A stretch of DNA of 64,000 nt from NCBI GenBank assembly GCA_050942895.1, contig JBMNOE010000009.1, positions 1 to 64,000 on the forward strand, given 5' to 3'. Positions 1-8,758 of this stretch are shown here, in pieces. The first letter of the stretch is position 1. The number at the start of each line of letters is the position of its first letter. The notes under the pieces were generated by a model. The model had not been told where the DNA came from. It made no database searches and saw nothing but the letters and a program-made list of their open reading frames with translations. The DNA is from JBNRMR01 sp050942895. Its GTDB lineage: Bacteria; Bacillota; Clostridia; Christensenellales; UBA1750. The translations under genes and the position numbers were made by a program.

Positions 1-276
1 TATAAGCTGATTAATTGTGGGCAATTCCAGCACCTCCTTCCGACGAATAAAAATTGCGTTTTGCGCTTGTTTTGCCAGGTCAACCCCTCCTGATAAAAGA
101 GCGCAGTAATACATCGCTCAAAGCGATACAGCAGATATTCTACCATGCATTTAGGTCTTCTGTCAATATTTTTCTGCTCATTTTGAGTAATATTCTTTTT
201 ATTTTGCGCCTTAAGCCAACAAGCACTGTATATTCACCCTGTTTAAGCCAAAACAATATTCTTTATCATTTAACTA

Positions 277-303
277 TTGACTTTTTTCTGAGCATCTTAT
301 AAT
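277..303 (+). promoter_or_regulatory. Possible promoter in the gene-free first 509 bases
   Basis: A TTGACT hexamer at 277-282 and TATAAT at 298-303 are separated by 15 bases, which is short for a sigma-A promoter. It would transcribe toward the TetR gene at 510 with a leader of about 200 bases. Apart from this, bases 1-509 are AT-rich and hold no gene I can support. A signal-peptide-like reading frame at 311-523 has no ribosome binding site and overlaps the TetR start, so I do not call it. Confidence 0.3.
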
Positions 304-509
304 GTAGAACATGAAAAAATGTCTCCTGACTTTTTGCCTGATCATGGCCATTCTTTTGCCGGTCAATCTTGGACCAGGCTTATGGTCGCTTGCCGCTTTC
401 TGCCGTCCGATGTCGCATGTGCGTTTTTTATTATTATTTTTTTATTATAACATACCTGTTTATACACCATTTACTCATATGCCACAAATAAGTTTGGGGG
501 AATATCACC

Positions 510-1232
510 ATGAATCTGCCTGAAGGCGACAGCCATATCGCCGCCAAGGAACGTATACTTCGCGCATCGTCGCGCCTTTTTTCCGACAAGGGATATGATG
601 CAACAAGGGTTAACGAGATTGCCCAGGAGGCCGGTGTCAATAAGGCGCTTATTTATTATTACTTTAAAAATAAAGAAGACATACTGGACACGCTTTTAAG
701 CTCACTGAGCGGTGAGCTGGAATCAATTTCTTTAAGCTATGTGAACAAGGCCATCGTGAGCGCATATGAAGAAGGCTCTATGCGGATCACAAGCGACGGG
801 CTTTCATTTGCCGATGAAGAAAAGCTGGAGCTTTTCGTTCAAACAACTGATCAGTACCACCGCGACTTGGTGGACCACATGTTGGAACGCAGCGAGTTTT
901 TCCGGATTTTGATGCTTGAATCGCTGCACCGCGGGAGAAACAGCAGCTCCATTATGGATATTTTTAAAATGGCTAACAATTACGAAAACATTCCCATGTA
1001 TAAGAACATCTTCAATGCCCTAAAAGAATATAAAGACTATACCGGCCCCGGGAACATCACCGCCTATTATTTCTTTTTCGTCTTCCTGCCGGCAGTCAAT
1101 TTTGTCTGCTTCTTCAGCGAATATATGCCCTTGCTTGGCAGCAATGAAAAAGTCTTGAAGGAATCCTTTGTACGCACCCTCGGCAAGATGTTCCCGGTTC
1201 GCATTGATGGCTCCGACATCGTCAAGGATTGA
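510..1232 (+). CDS. TetR/AcrR-family transcriptional regulator
   Basis: A 240-residue protein with a TetR-type N-terminal DNA-binding domain: residues about 10-55 contain RILRASSRLFSDKGYD, the helix-turn-helix VNEIAQEAGVNKALIYYYF and the family-typical KNKEDIL. The remaining ~180 residues would be the helical ligand-binding and dimerisation domain, which gives no clue to the ligand. Length is normal to slightly long for the family. The start is supported by GGGGGAA about 8 bases upstream. The gene stands alone, with a terminator directly after it, and the usual divergent target transporter is not in the window, so its regulon is unknown. Family assignment is firm; function beyond DNA-binding repressor is inference. 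Confidence 0.9.
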   Translation: MNLPEGDSHIAAKERILRASSRLFSDKGYDATRVNEIAQEAGVNKALIYYYFKNKEDILDTLLSSLSGELESISLSYVNKAIVSAYEEGSMRITSDGLSFADEEKLELFVQTTDQYHRDLVDHMLERSEFFRILMLESLHRGRNSSSIMDIFKMANNYENIPMYKNIFNALKEYKDYTGPGNITAYYFFFVFLPAVNFVCFFSEYMPLLGSNEKVLKESFVRTLGKMFPVRIDGSDIVKD

Positions 1233-1261
1233 CGGCCCCTGCAAAAACAACGCATTCAATC

Positions 1262-1292
1262 GCTGCTCCGCTTTATATTGGAGCAGTTTTTT
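1262..1292 (+). terminator. Intrinsic terminator after the TetR gene
   Basis: CTGCTCC (1263-1269) pairs perfectly with GGAGCAG (1280-1286) and is followed by six T (1287-1292). It lies 30 bases past the TetR stop codon and separates this gene from the two-component system downstream. Confidence 0.85.
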
Positions 1293-1487
1293 ACTGCCAA
1301 GGGAAGGCCCCTTGTTCCTAATAAATGAAAATAAACGCCGATTAATAAGCGCTATAGTTCATATTCTGTTTATCGGATGGTATTAAAATGGAGTATACTG
1401 ATACGAGTGAGCATAGCACGGCGAATTACAGCACGATTACCGGCCGTTGGGATAATTTTTGCAGGCCTCCGGGCAACACGACGTAAT

Positions 1488-1790
1488 AAGTTTAGCAATT
1501 TTAGAAGAGAATTGCGGGTCGGCGGGGAATATCCGTAATTTGCACGCCGACAAACATGACGTGAAAAGTTTAGTTATTTTCAAGGAAAATTGCGGGTCGG
1601 CGGGCCCGAAGAAAAGCACGCCGACAAACATGACGTGAAAAGTTTAGCAATTTTAGAAGAGAATTGCGGGTCGGCGGGGAATATCCGTAATTTGCACGCC
1701 GACAAACATGATGTGAAAAGTTTAGTTGTTTTCAAGGAAAATTGCGGGTCGGCGGGCCCGAAGAAAAGCACGCCGACAAACATGATGTAA
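1488..1790 (+). repeat. Composite tandem repeat with four hairpins upstream of the response regulator
   Basis: Four units alternate as A-B-A-B: 1488-1565 (78 bases), 1566-1639 (74), 1640-1717 (78) and 1718-1790 (73). All start with AAGTTTAG, share TTGCGGGTCGGCGG in the middle and end with CGCCGACAAACATGA. Within each unit GTCGGCG and CGCCGAC form a 7-bp inverted repeat around a loop that differs between A and B types. A degenerate partial unit may precede 1488. The A copies and the B copies are almost identical, so the 152-base A+B pair was probably duplicated recently. The array ends about 18 bases before the response-regulator start. The small reading frames running through it on both strands are products of the repetition, not genes. 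Confidence 0.9.
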
Positions 1791-1808
1791 CAAATCGGGA
1801 GAATAGAA

Positions 1809-2483
1809 ATGGCGAATATATTGGTGGTAGACGATAATTACAACCTTCGGCGGGCGATGATGATCAACCTTGAAAGGGCGGGGCATAGCGTGTTTGGCGC
1901 CGGGGACGGCCTTGAGGCCCTGGAGGTTTTGGACAAGACCATAATACATCTTATGATAGTGGATATAATGATGCCCAATATGGACGGTTTTGAGCTAACC
2001 GAGGAACTTCGCGGCGGCAACATGAACGTGCCCGTGCTGATGGTCACCGCCAAGGAAGCGCTGGAGGACAAGCGCCGAGGGTTTTCATTGGGCGCGGATG
2101 ACTACATGGTAAAACCGGTGGATATGGACGAGCTTCTCCTTCGGGTGAGCGCGCTGCTGCGCCGCTCACGCATCGCCGTGGAGCGCAAGCTTCGGGTGGG
2201 CAGCACCCTTCTGGACTACGCCGGCCTTTCCGTCACAACGGGCGAAGCTACGGTGACAATGCCGCAAAAGGAATTTTACCTTCTCTTTCACCTTCTATCA
2301 TATCCCAACCGCATATTTACCCGTCAAGATTTGATGGACGAAATCTGGGGCTATGACAGCGAGTCCATGCTGCGCACTGTTGACGTTCACATTATGCGCC
2401 TTCGAGAAAGATTCAAAAACAATGACGATTTTGAAATATTGACCGTGAGAGGATTGGGCTATAAGGCGGTGAAAAAACGATGA
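1809..2483 (+). CDS. OmpR/PhoB-family response regulator
   Basis: A 224-residue two-domain regulator. Residues 1-115 form a receiver domain: NILVVDDN gives the acidic pocket, D52 in MIVDIMMPN is the phospho-acceptor, then T in VLMVTAKEA and K in YMVKPVD. Residues about 125-224 are an OmpR-type winged helix (KEFYLLFHLLSYPNRIFTRQ, RTVDVHIMRLR, ILTVRGLGYKA). It is translationally coupled to the kinase gene by an ATGA overlap at 2480-2483. It sits directly behind a four-unit hairpin repeat array, which could be its own operator region. The input signal and target genes cannot be told from the sequence. Confidence 0.95.
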   Translation: MANILVVDDNYNLRRAMMINLERAGHSVFGAGDGLEALEVLDKTIIHLMIVDIMMPNMDGFELTEELRGGNMNVPVLMVTAKEALEDKRRGFSLGADDYMVKPVDMDELLLRVSALLRRSRIAVERKLRVGSTLLDYAGLSVTTGEATVTMPQKEFYLLFHLLSYPNRIFTRQDLMDEIWGYDSESMLRTVDVHIMRLRERFKNNDDFEILTVRGLGYKAVKKR

Positions 2484-3517
2484 GCCGGTTAAAGACAAAA
2501 TTCATATTGATGTTCATATTGGTGCTGTTCCTCTCGTCAAGCCTGGCCCTTGGGGTGTCCTGGCTTATAACTGACCTGATTTTGGCGAATGTGCCGGTGG
2601 TTCGCGCCGCCCTCTTAAGCCGGACGCTAAACCAGACGCTGACGCTTATATACAGCCTTTTGATAGCCTCCCTCATGATAATACTGCTGACAAGGAGGAT
2701 GCTCAAGCCGCTGGACAGGCTTACAAAGGCCACACAGGAAGTCATAAACGGTAATTTTGATGTGAATGTGCCCGAAAATTCCCGGCGGGATGAGCTGAGC
2801 CGCCTTGAGCGCAACTTCAACAAGATGGTCAGGGAGCTGAAGGGGAATCTTTACCTTCGCAAGGATTTTACCAACAGCATTTCCCACGAGTTTAGGACTC
2901 CCCTTTCCACCATCACCGCCTATGCCCGGCTCATACAGTCGGGCAACATCACCGATGATGAGCGAAAAGAGTATTCGGACATAATTCTCCAGGAATCCTC
3001 AAGGCTTACCGGCCTTACCTCCAGCATTCTCAGGCTATCAAAGCTGGATAATCAGACGATCCCCGAGAACACCCGCGAATTCTCCCTGGACGAGCAGATC
3101 CGCCAGGTGATAATGCTGCTGGAACCCCAGTGGAACAAGAAGAATATCGAGATGGATGTGGACATGGATGAATGCCGAATCTGCACAGAGGAGGAGCTTT
3201 TAAGGCAGGTTTGGCAGAATCTTATAGGAAACGCCGTTAAGTTTACGGGCGAGGGCGGCGTTATATCGGTTACGCTGCGCTATACTGATAAGGCCATCAT
3301 TGTTAAGGTCACCGACAACGGCATCGGCATGACAGAGGAGACCATGAGCAAGATATTCAACCAATTTTACCAGGGCGAGCCTCTTGCAAACAGCGAGGGG
3401 AACGGCCTGGGTCTTACAATAGTTAAAAGAATACTGGATATATGCGACGGCGAAATTACCGCCACCAGCAAAAAAGGGCAGGGATCTTCTTTCACTGTGA
3501 AGCTGCACGTGGTATAA
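2480..3517 (+). CDS. Membrane sensor histidine kinase (HAMP-HisKA-HATPase)
   Basis: A 345-residue kinase, partner of the response regulator in the same operon. Two membrane segments near residues 7-30 and 52-70 enclose only a short extracytoplasmic stretch, so the signal is probably sensed in or at the membrane. A HAMP region follows (RMLKPLDRLTKATQEV). The H-box SISHEFRTPLSTI puts the phosphorylated histidine at about residue 136. The catalytic domain has an N-box (NLIGNAVKF), G1 (DNGIGM) and G2 (GNGLGLTIVKRI). Organisation is typical of small-input kinases that respond to cell-envelope stress or antimicrobials, but no transporter or resistance gene is adjacent to support that. Confidence 0.93.
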   Translation: MSRLKTKFILMFILVLFLSSSLALGVSWLITDLILANVPVVRAALLSRTLNQTLTLIYSLLIASLMIILLTRRMLKPLDRLTKATQEVINGNFDVNVPENSRRDELSRLERNFNKMVRELKGNLYLRKDFTNSISHEFRTPLSTITAYARLIQSGNITDDERKEYSDIILQESSRLTGLTSSILRLSKLDNQTIPENTREFSLDEQIRQVIMLLEPQWNKKNIEMDVDMDECRICTEEELLRQVWQNLIGNAVKFTGEGGVISVTLRYTDKAIIVKVTDNGIGMTEETMSKIFNQFYQGEPLANSEGNGLGLTIVKRILDICDGEITATSKKGQGSSFTVKLHVV

Positions 3518-3706
3518 TCAGTTTAAAAGCCGGCAACATCCAAGGCAGGTATGCGCAGGAATATGAATCCAAGATGAAATGCTTTGGGGGCGCGCGGCAA
3601 TAAAGGCTGCGCCGTAATCGGATGATGTTCCCCGATCCCAACCATTATTCTGTTGTTTCAGTTTTTTTCGCTATTTCAGTTATTCAGGAGATATCAGGGC
3701 TGCCCT

Positions 3707-4789
3707 ATGAGAATAAAAACAAGATACAATAAAAAATCAAAAAAGAACGCCCTTTTCACCCGAAGGCGTTCCATAGCTTTTTTCGTGTTTTCGCTGGCAT
3801 GTCTTCTGGTGATAATAATCTTTCTGATAGTGCTGGATAATATGAGGGTTGTTGTGAAAAAGGAAAGCCTTGCGGTACCCTCGCTGCCCTCACAGATGGA
3901 GGGCTATACCCTTTTGCATATAAGCGACCTTCACGGCCAGTATTTCGGCAAGGAACACTCCACGATTAAAAATGCCCTGGCCGGCAGAAAATATAATATC
4001 GTCCTTGTGACAGGCGATCTTATCGACTCGAGCTGCGATATCGACTGCCCGCAAAAAAGATCCGTAATAGAGTTGTTTCAGTTCTTCGCGGACGAGGGCA
4101 AGCAGGTATACTATGTTTTGGGCAACCATGACGAGGCCCGTGTGCACTATGAAAACGGTCAGGCCGTGGAGAACGAATTTTACCAGGCTCTTGGCGATAC
4201 CGGCGCCGTCTTTCTGGATTCCCCCCAGCAGATTTCCGTGGGCAAAGAGGGTTATTCCATCTGGCTTTGGCCGGTGGAGCTGATCGGCGTCAGCTATGAG
4301 GACGCCTCAGCGGTGCTGGAAGGAAGTCTTTCAGAGGACCAGCTCACCCTTCCCCAGCAGTTGCAAAAAAACCAGTATGAGGCTTTGGTCTACGCCGTGG
4401 AAAACCTCCTTGACAGGGATGTGCTCCTGGCTCTTGCTCACTATCCTCTGACGGAACAGAGAATCAACGATCTTCAGGAGCGAATGCCCGAATCCGCCGT
4501 ATTCCTCTCACGGATTGACCTGTCTTTGGCCGGCCATCTTCACGGCGGGCAGATTCGCCTGCCCTTTGTCGGGCCGGTCTATGTTACATCCGGCGCCCCC
4601 GGCGGCAGAAGCTTTTTCCCTGATAAGACCCTCATTCGGGGCATGATGGATATATCGGGCGTTAAGCAGCACATATCCGGCGGCCTCGGCTCTACCGGGG
4701 TTGGGGGAACGAAATTTATGAAGTTCAGGCTCCTTTGCCCGCCGGAGGTAAGCCTCATCACATTCACATCATCGCTGACGGCGCGCTAA
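3707..4789 (+). CDS. Membrane-anchored calcineurin-like metallophosphoesterase
   Basis: A 360-residue protein with a basic N-terminus, one membrane segment (about residues 22-46) and an extracytoplasmic metallophosphoesterase domain. The five family motifs are present: HISDLHG, VTGDLID, LGNHDE, ALAHYP and AGHLHGGQIRLP, which supply the two-metal-site ligands. This is the YkuE/YaeI-like layout; family members act on phosphoesters at the cell surface, some on UDP-linked lipids. I chose the ATG at 3707 (MRIKTRYNKK) because it leads straight into the anchor; an in-frame ATG at 3653 is possible and has no better ribosome binding site. The gene is transcribed in the same direction as the two-component system but is separated by about 190 bases. 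The substrate is unknown. Confidence 0.88.
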   Translation: MRIKTRYNKKSKKNALFTRRRSIAFFVFSLACLLVIIIFLIVLDNMRVVVKKESLAVPSLPSQMEGYTLLHISDLHGQYFGKEHSTIKNALAGRKYNIVLVTGDLIDSSCDIDCPQKRSVIELFQFFADEGKQVYYVLGNHDEARVHYENGQAVENEFYQALGDTGAVFLDSPQQISVGKEGYSIWLWPVELIGVSYEDASAVLEGSLSEDQLTLPQQLQKNQYEALVYAVENLLDRDVLLALAHYPLTEQRINDLQERMPESAVFLSRIDLSLAGHLHGGQIRLPFVGPVYVTSGAPGGRSFFPDKTLIRGMMDISGVKQHISGGLGSTGVGGTKFMKFRLLCPPEVSLITFTSSLTAR

Positions 4790-4902
4790 GCCGTGGCGCA
4801 AGCAGGAAATAGTTGCCGCCTTAAACTTTTTCCATCCAAAAAAATGCTGTTTCACAGGCAAAATTCTCTCCTGCAAATATTGCATCGGGGAAAAAAATAT
4901 GA

Positions 4903-4914
4903 TAACATATGTTA
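4903..4914. promoter_or_regulatory. 12-base perfect palindrome before degV
   Basis: TAACATATGTTA is a perfect palindrome lying 27 bases before the proposed degV start and next to a TATGAT hexamer (4898-4903). Position and symmetry fit a dimeric repressor's operator. No regulator is identified. Confidence 0.3.
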
Positions 4915-4941
4915 ACAGTCTATGAGAGGGGGACGTTTGAT

Positions 4942-5826
4942 TTGTTTATATTTACAGACGTCGGAGCAGACCTGCCAAATGAGTATTTGGCTAAGAATGA
5001 CATTCCATGCCTGAAGCTAAGCGTTATTATAGATGGCAAAGAGTATGAAAACGTGGAGGATGCGGGAATTTCCGGCGGCATCGAAGGCTTCTATGAGTTC
5101 CTGAGGGGCGGCGGAAGGACCAGCACATCTCAGGTGAACGAGCATTCCTATTACGAAGCATTTAAGCCCATCCTTGCAGGCGGAAACGACCTTGTCTACA
5201 TCGGCCTTTCCAAGGGAATAAGCGGTTCTTTTAACAGCGCCGTCCTGGCCGCGAACCGCCTTAAGGAGGAATTCCCGGACAACACCGCATATCTTTGCGA
5301 CACTATGTGCGCATCCCTCGGTCTGGGCCTCGTGGTAGACAAAGCCGTCCAGTTTAAAAGCGAAGGCAAGAGCTGCCAAGAGTTCTACGAATGGCACAGG
5401 GAAAATGCCATGCGCTTCAACCACTGGTTCACGGTAGATGATCTCAAGTTCCTGGCAAGGGGCGGAAGGATCAGCAGCACGGCGGCGGTGGTAGGTTCAC
5501 TCATAAAAATAAAGCCGGTGCTGAACGTGAACGAAGAAGGCAAGCTGATCTCCCGGGAAAAAGTCCGCGGAAGGAAGGCCTCCATACAGGCTCTTGCCAA
5601 CCATATGTTCGCGTCCTGCCGCGAGGGCGACCAAAAGGTATTCATCTCCCACGGCGACTGCTTGGATGATGCGCTGTATCTTAAATCACTGGTGCAGGAT
5701 CGCCTTGGCATATCGGATGAAAACTTTATAATCAACCATGTGGGTTATGTGATCGGCGCCCATTCCGGCCCCGGAACTTTGGCGCTGTTCTACTTTGGCG
5801 ATGAGCGATACTACAAGCCCCTATAA
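4942..5826 (+). CDS. DegV family fatty-acid-binding protein
   Basis: A 294-residue DegV/EDD-fold protein. Established work shows this family binds fatty acids for the FakA/FakB fatty acid kinase route, though many members have no tested role. Seen here are the N-terminal FTDVGADLPNEY strand, the RTSTSQVNE segment, the SKGISGSFNSA lipid-carboxylate loop region and the C-terminal HVGYVIGAHSGPGTLALFYFG, all typical. I chose the TTG at 4942 because GAGAGGGGG (4924-4932) sits 9 bases upstream and the family motif starts immediately. The ATG at 4909 would add 11 atypical residues and overlaps the palindrome. It converges with spoIID. Confidence 0.9.
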   Translation: MFIFTDVGADLPNEYLAKNDIPCLKLSVIIDGKEYENVEDAGISGGIEGFYEFLRGGGRTSTSQVNEHSYYEAFKPILAGGNDLVYIGLSKGISGSFNSAVLAANRLKEEFPDNTAYLCDTMCASLGLGLVVDKAVQFKSEGKSCQEFYEWHRENAMRFNHWFTVDDLKFLARGGRISSTAAVVGSLIKIKPVLNVNEEGKLISREKVRGRKASIQALANHMFASCREGDQKVFISHGDCLDDALYLKSLVQDRLGISDENFIINHVGYVIGAHSGPGTLALFYFGDERYYKPL

Positions 5827-5858
5827 GCTTATAAACAAAAATCTGCTTAGCTTAAGTT

Positions 5859-7001
5859 TTAATTGACAGAGCCATAGCTTAAAGGCAGTCTGTCTATGGT
5901 CACTCCCTGATAATAATGGCCGAGTATTTCTTCATAGGAATGCCCGGCCTTTGCCATTTCCTGGGCGCCCTCCTGGCTGAGACCAACGCCATGGCCCCTG
6001 CCATATGTGGTGAACTCCACATCGCCGCCCGGGTATCGTATTATCAAATTTGACGACGGCAGCGAAAACAGCCTTCTAAGCTGGGTACCCGTGAGCTGGA
6101 TCTCCCCGCAGATGACGCTCTCCACCCTTCCCGAGGCAAGCCGGGATTTCACTATCAACTGCTCATCCAGATCCCGTTCCTTCACCTTCGCATCCGGATA
6201 TGCACTGTTGATTATCCCCGCCGCCTCCTTTGCGGTGAAGCTGAAGGTAGACTCGCTAAGAGGGTCGAAGCCATCCACGCTCCTGAGATAGGGCAGAGCG
6301 TCAGAGTATATGGCCTCCACATCCTCGGTAATCCCCCCTGAGTTGGCGTGGAACATCGCAAGGATGGGCTTGCCCTCATGGAGCGCTACAAGGCCTGATG
6401 TCTCGGCCACCGCAGCTTTCATCTTCTGGGAGTAAAAGTTGTAGTCGTCGCCCCATTGCTTTTTAAGGTCCTCGTCCCGGGCGAAGGTTTGGCAATGGGA
6501 AGAATCGGTGCAGACATCAGCGCCTGAGCTCTTGCTGCAGCCCGAGCCCCCGTAAGCGCCCATCTTGCTGACGGCATACGTGCGTATGGCCACCGCCTGG
6601 GCCTTTAGCGCTTCATCGTGGTAGGAGGCGGGCACTTCGCCGCTCAGGCAGTGGTAGACATACTCGTCCAATAGCATCACCCTTTTTACCTGTGCGTCAT
6701 GGTCATAAACTGTGATATACAGCGGAAAATCCGCCGCACTCTCCTGTCTTGACGAAAGCCTTTCAAGGGACGGTTCCCCCGCTGCGGAGTTTTGTGTCTC
6801 CTTTGGATCAAGCTGCGGCTGGCCGGCGGAATCAGGCACGCTTTGCTCCTTCGATGACTGGAGGACAGGCGAATCATCAAAGCTCATGTAGTTTATTATT
6901 AGCTTAAAGGCAAATGATGACGCAAACATCAGCAGCCCCGCAAGAACAGTCATCTTTATCCTTCTTCTTTTCATGCGGCGCTCCCGCATCGTCATCCTCA
7001 T
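5859..7001 (-). CDS. spoIID: SpoIID-type peptidoglycan lytic transglycosylase
   Basis: A 380-residue protein of the SpoIID/LytB family, which in sporulating Firmicutes cleaves denuded glycan strands during engulfment together with SpoIIP and SpoIIM. A membrane anchor lies at residues about 17-36, followed by a low-complexity linker. The catalytic domain shows EVPASYHDEALKAQAVAIRTYA, with the conserved catalytic Glu, and the C-terminal GRGHGVGLSQEGAQEMA motif. AAGGAGGT stands 7 bases before the ATG at 7001. It follows murA on the same strand, a common Firmicute neighbourhood, but is separated from it by 331 bases containing a tandem repeat. Expression by a mother-cell sigma factor is expected from the family; I did not identify the promoter. 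Confidence 0.9.
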   Translation of the reverse strand: MRMTMRERRMKRRRIKMTVLAGLLMFASSFAFKLIINYMSFDDSPVLQSSKEQSVPDSAGQPQLDPKETQNSAAGEPSLERLSSRQESAADFPLYITVYDHDAQVKRVMLLDEYVYHCLSGEVPASYHDEALKAQAVAIRTYAVSKMGAYGGSGCSKSSGADVCTDSSHCQTFARDEDLKKQWGDDYNFYSQKMKAAVAETSGLVALHEGKPILAMFHANSGGITEDVEAIYSDALPYLRSVDGFDPLSESTFSFTAKEAAGIINSAYPDAKVKERDLDEQLIVKSRLASGRVESVICGEIQLTGTQLRRLFSLPSSNLIIRYPGGDVEFTTYGRGHGVGLSQEGAQEMAKAGHSYEEILGHYYQGVTIDRLPLSYGSVN

Positions 7002-7144
7002 GGCGCCTACCTCCTTGGTAATATATTCAACTATATGGCAGGTCCATTATTTTTATGATTTTTTTGTTTCGTCTCGGGCGTGAAACGACGTTGTGGTTTA
7101 AAGGAAAACGGCACAGGGCTCCGCCCCGCACCCCGCAAGGGATT

Positions 7145-7268
7145 CTCCCTTGACACTTTATTAATTCTGAGGAATGTTATTAAGGCGATAAGGGATTACA
7201 AAGAGTCTCCCTTGACCCTTTATTAATTCTGAGGAATGTTATTAAGGCGATAAGGGATTACAAAGAGT
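7145..7268. repeat. Tandem 62-base duplication between murA and spoIID
   Basis: Two nearly identical 62-base copies (7145-7206 and 7207-7268), each from CTCCCTTGAC through ATTACAAAGAGT, with the beginning of a third (CTCCCTT) at 7269. It is preceded by GGGCTCCGCCCCGCACCCCG (7116-7135), a GC-rich motif that resembles a dispersed intergenic element. Bases 7002-7332 hold nothing else I recognise. Confidence 0.85.
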
Positions 7269-7332
7269 CTCCCTTTGGCGGGTGTTTGAGGGCAGTGCCC
7301 TCAAAGGGAAGCAGCGCGGGATCCCCCGTAAG

Positions 7333-8589
7333 CTACTCAAGGGCAGGACCTTCACAGGAATGAATATCCGCCCCCAGGCTTCTGAGCTTGCCGGAAAAGT
7401 CCTCATAGCCCCTTTCGATGTGGTGCGGGTCATGTATCTCCGTGGGGCCCTGCGCCATCAGTCCTGCTATCACCATGGCCGCGCCCGCGCGCAGATCTGT
7501 GGCGTTCACCTTCGCGCCGTAGAGCAATGGCACGCCCTCGATAATCGCCACCCTGTCCTGAACATTTATATCGGCACCCATGCGCCTCAGCTCTGTCACA
7601 TGCATGAATCTGTTTTCAAATATAGTTTCGTTTACCACGCTGGTGCCCGGAGCGGAGCAGAGCATGGCCATCATCTGCGCTTGAACATCCGTTGGAAAGC
7701 CGGGGTATTGCATCGTGCGAAGATAGACCGGCCTTATTGCCCCGCCGGCCTTTAATCTCAGGCTGTCCTTCCCCTCAAAAACTTCCGCACCCGTCTGGGA
7801 AAGCTTGGCGCTTACGGCGCTTAGATGCCTGGGATTCACATTGCAAAGGGATATGTCTCCGCCGGTGGCCGCCGCCGCGGTCATAAAAGTGGCTGCCTCC
7901 ACCCTGTCGGGAATTGGCAGATGACTTGCTCCCCTCAGTTTTTTCACCCCTTCGATTTCTATCGAATCAGTGCCAAAACCGCTGATCTTTGCGCCCATGG
8001 CCGTCAAAAACATGGCCAGATCGCTTATCTCCGGCTCCTTTGCGGCGTTTTCGATGGTGGTTTTTCCTTCAGCGAGGGTGGCCGCCATCATCAGGTTTTC
8101 TGTGGCGCCCACGCTGGGCAGATCCAGATATATCTTTGCCCCTTTGAGCCTGCCTGTCTTAGCGCTGATATAGCCCTCGTTCTGGCGAATCTGCGCCCCC
8201 ATCTTTTCAAAGCCTTTAAGATGCATATCGATGGGCCGGGTTCCGATTGCGCATCCGCCCGGCAGCGATATCTCCGCCCGCCCCAGCCTGGCCAGCAGCG
8301 GCCCCATCACCAGGACTGAGGCACGCATTTTATGTGTATATTCATAGGGCGCATGGACGCTGGACAGATTTTCCGCGCATATTTCAAGGCCGCCCTGATC
8401 AAACTTTGTCTTGACGCCAAGTTTATTCAAAATTTCCAGCATTGTGCCAACGTCCGAAAGTCTTGGCGCTTTTTCAATGAAACAGGGCTCATCCGTCAAA
8501 AGCGCGGCGGCCATCTGCGGTAAAACAGCGTTTTTTCCCGCCGAAATATTGACCCTGCCCTCCAGCCTGCATGGACCGTTTATCTTCAT
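7333..8589 (-). CDS. murA: UDP-N-acetylglucosamine 1-carboxyvinyltransferase
   Basis: A 418-residue enolpyruvyl transferase for the first committed step of peptidoglycan synthesis: transfer of enolpyruvate from PEP to UDP-GlcNAc. The N-terminus MKINGPCRLEGRV leads into the Lys-Asn pair that contacts substrate (GKNAVLP). The catalytic and fosfomycin-binding cysteine is present in LPGGCAIGTRPID. Other family signatures are PSVGATENLMMAA, PIPDRVEAATFM and GFPTDVQAQMMA. The usual SGAKN is SAGKN here. I start at the ATG at 8589; a TTG three codons upstream is possible, and neither has a strong ribosome binding site. Firmicutes often carry two paralogues, and this one is next to spoIID. Confidence 0.93.
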   Translation of the reverse strand: MKINGPCRLEGRVNISAGKNAVLPQMAAALLTDEPCFIEKAPRLSDVGTMLEILNKLGVKTKFDQGGLEICAENLSSVHAPYEYTHKMRASVLVMGPLLARLGRAEISLPGGCAIGTRPIDMHLKGFEKMGAQIRQNEGYISAKTGRLKGAKIYLDLPSVGATENLMMAATLAEGKTTIENAAKEPEISDLAMFLTAMGAKISGFGTDSIEIEGVKKLRGASHLPIPDRVEAATFMTAAAATGGDISLCNVNPRHLSAVSAKLSQTGAEVFEGKDSLRLKAGGAIRPVYLRTMQYPGFPTDVQAQMMAMLCSAPGTSVVNETIFENRFMHVTELRRMGADINVQDRVAIIEGVPLLYGAKVNATDLRAGAAMVIAGLMAQGPTEIHDPHHIERGYEDFSGKLRSLGADIHSCEGPALE

Positions 8590-8699
8590 ATATGCCAAAT
8601 TTTACTACGTCCCTTCTCTTATCTCACTGGCTCATTTTGTCCAAAGAAGCGGTGGCATATGTGATGCAAAAAACGGTTTATTTGAAAAACTGCGTGCTA

Positions 8700-8727
8700 T
8701 TGACAAGTTTATATGCCAATATATAAT
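8700..8727 (+). promoter_or_regulatory. Promoter of the nitroreductase gene
   Basis: TTGACA (8700-8705) and TATAAT (8722-8727) are spaced by 16 bases. The start codon is 31 bases further on, with GGAGGTG (8748-8754) as ribosome binding site. This is one of the best sigma-A promoter matches in the window. Confidence 0.75.
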
Positions 8728-8758
8728 GGATAATATAAGCAATTAACGGAGGTGCGCA

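Noticed and set aside
311..523. 70-residue frame with a signal-peptide-like start before the TetR gene
   Set aside because: It has no ribosome binding site, starts 8 bases after a possible -10 box, and its end overlaps the well-supported TetR start. The hydrophobicity is probably due to T-rich sequence.
1437..1790. Open frames on both strands inside the hairpin repeat array, giving repeated peptide units
   Set aside because: The repeated peptides (such as PADPQFS...KLFTSC) are only translations of the DNA repeats, appear on both strands, and lack start signals.
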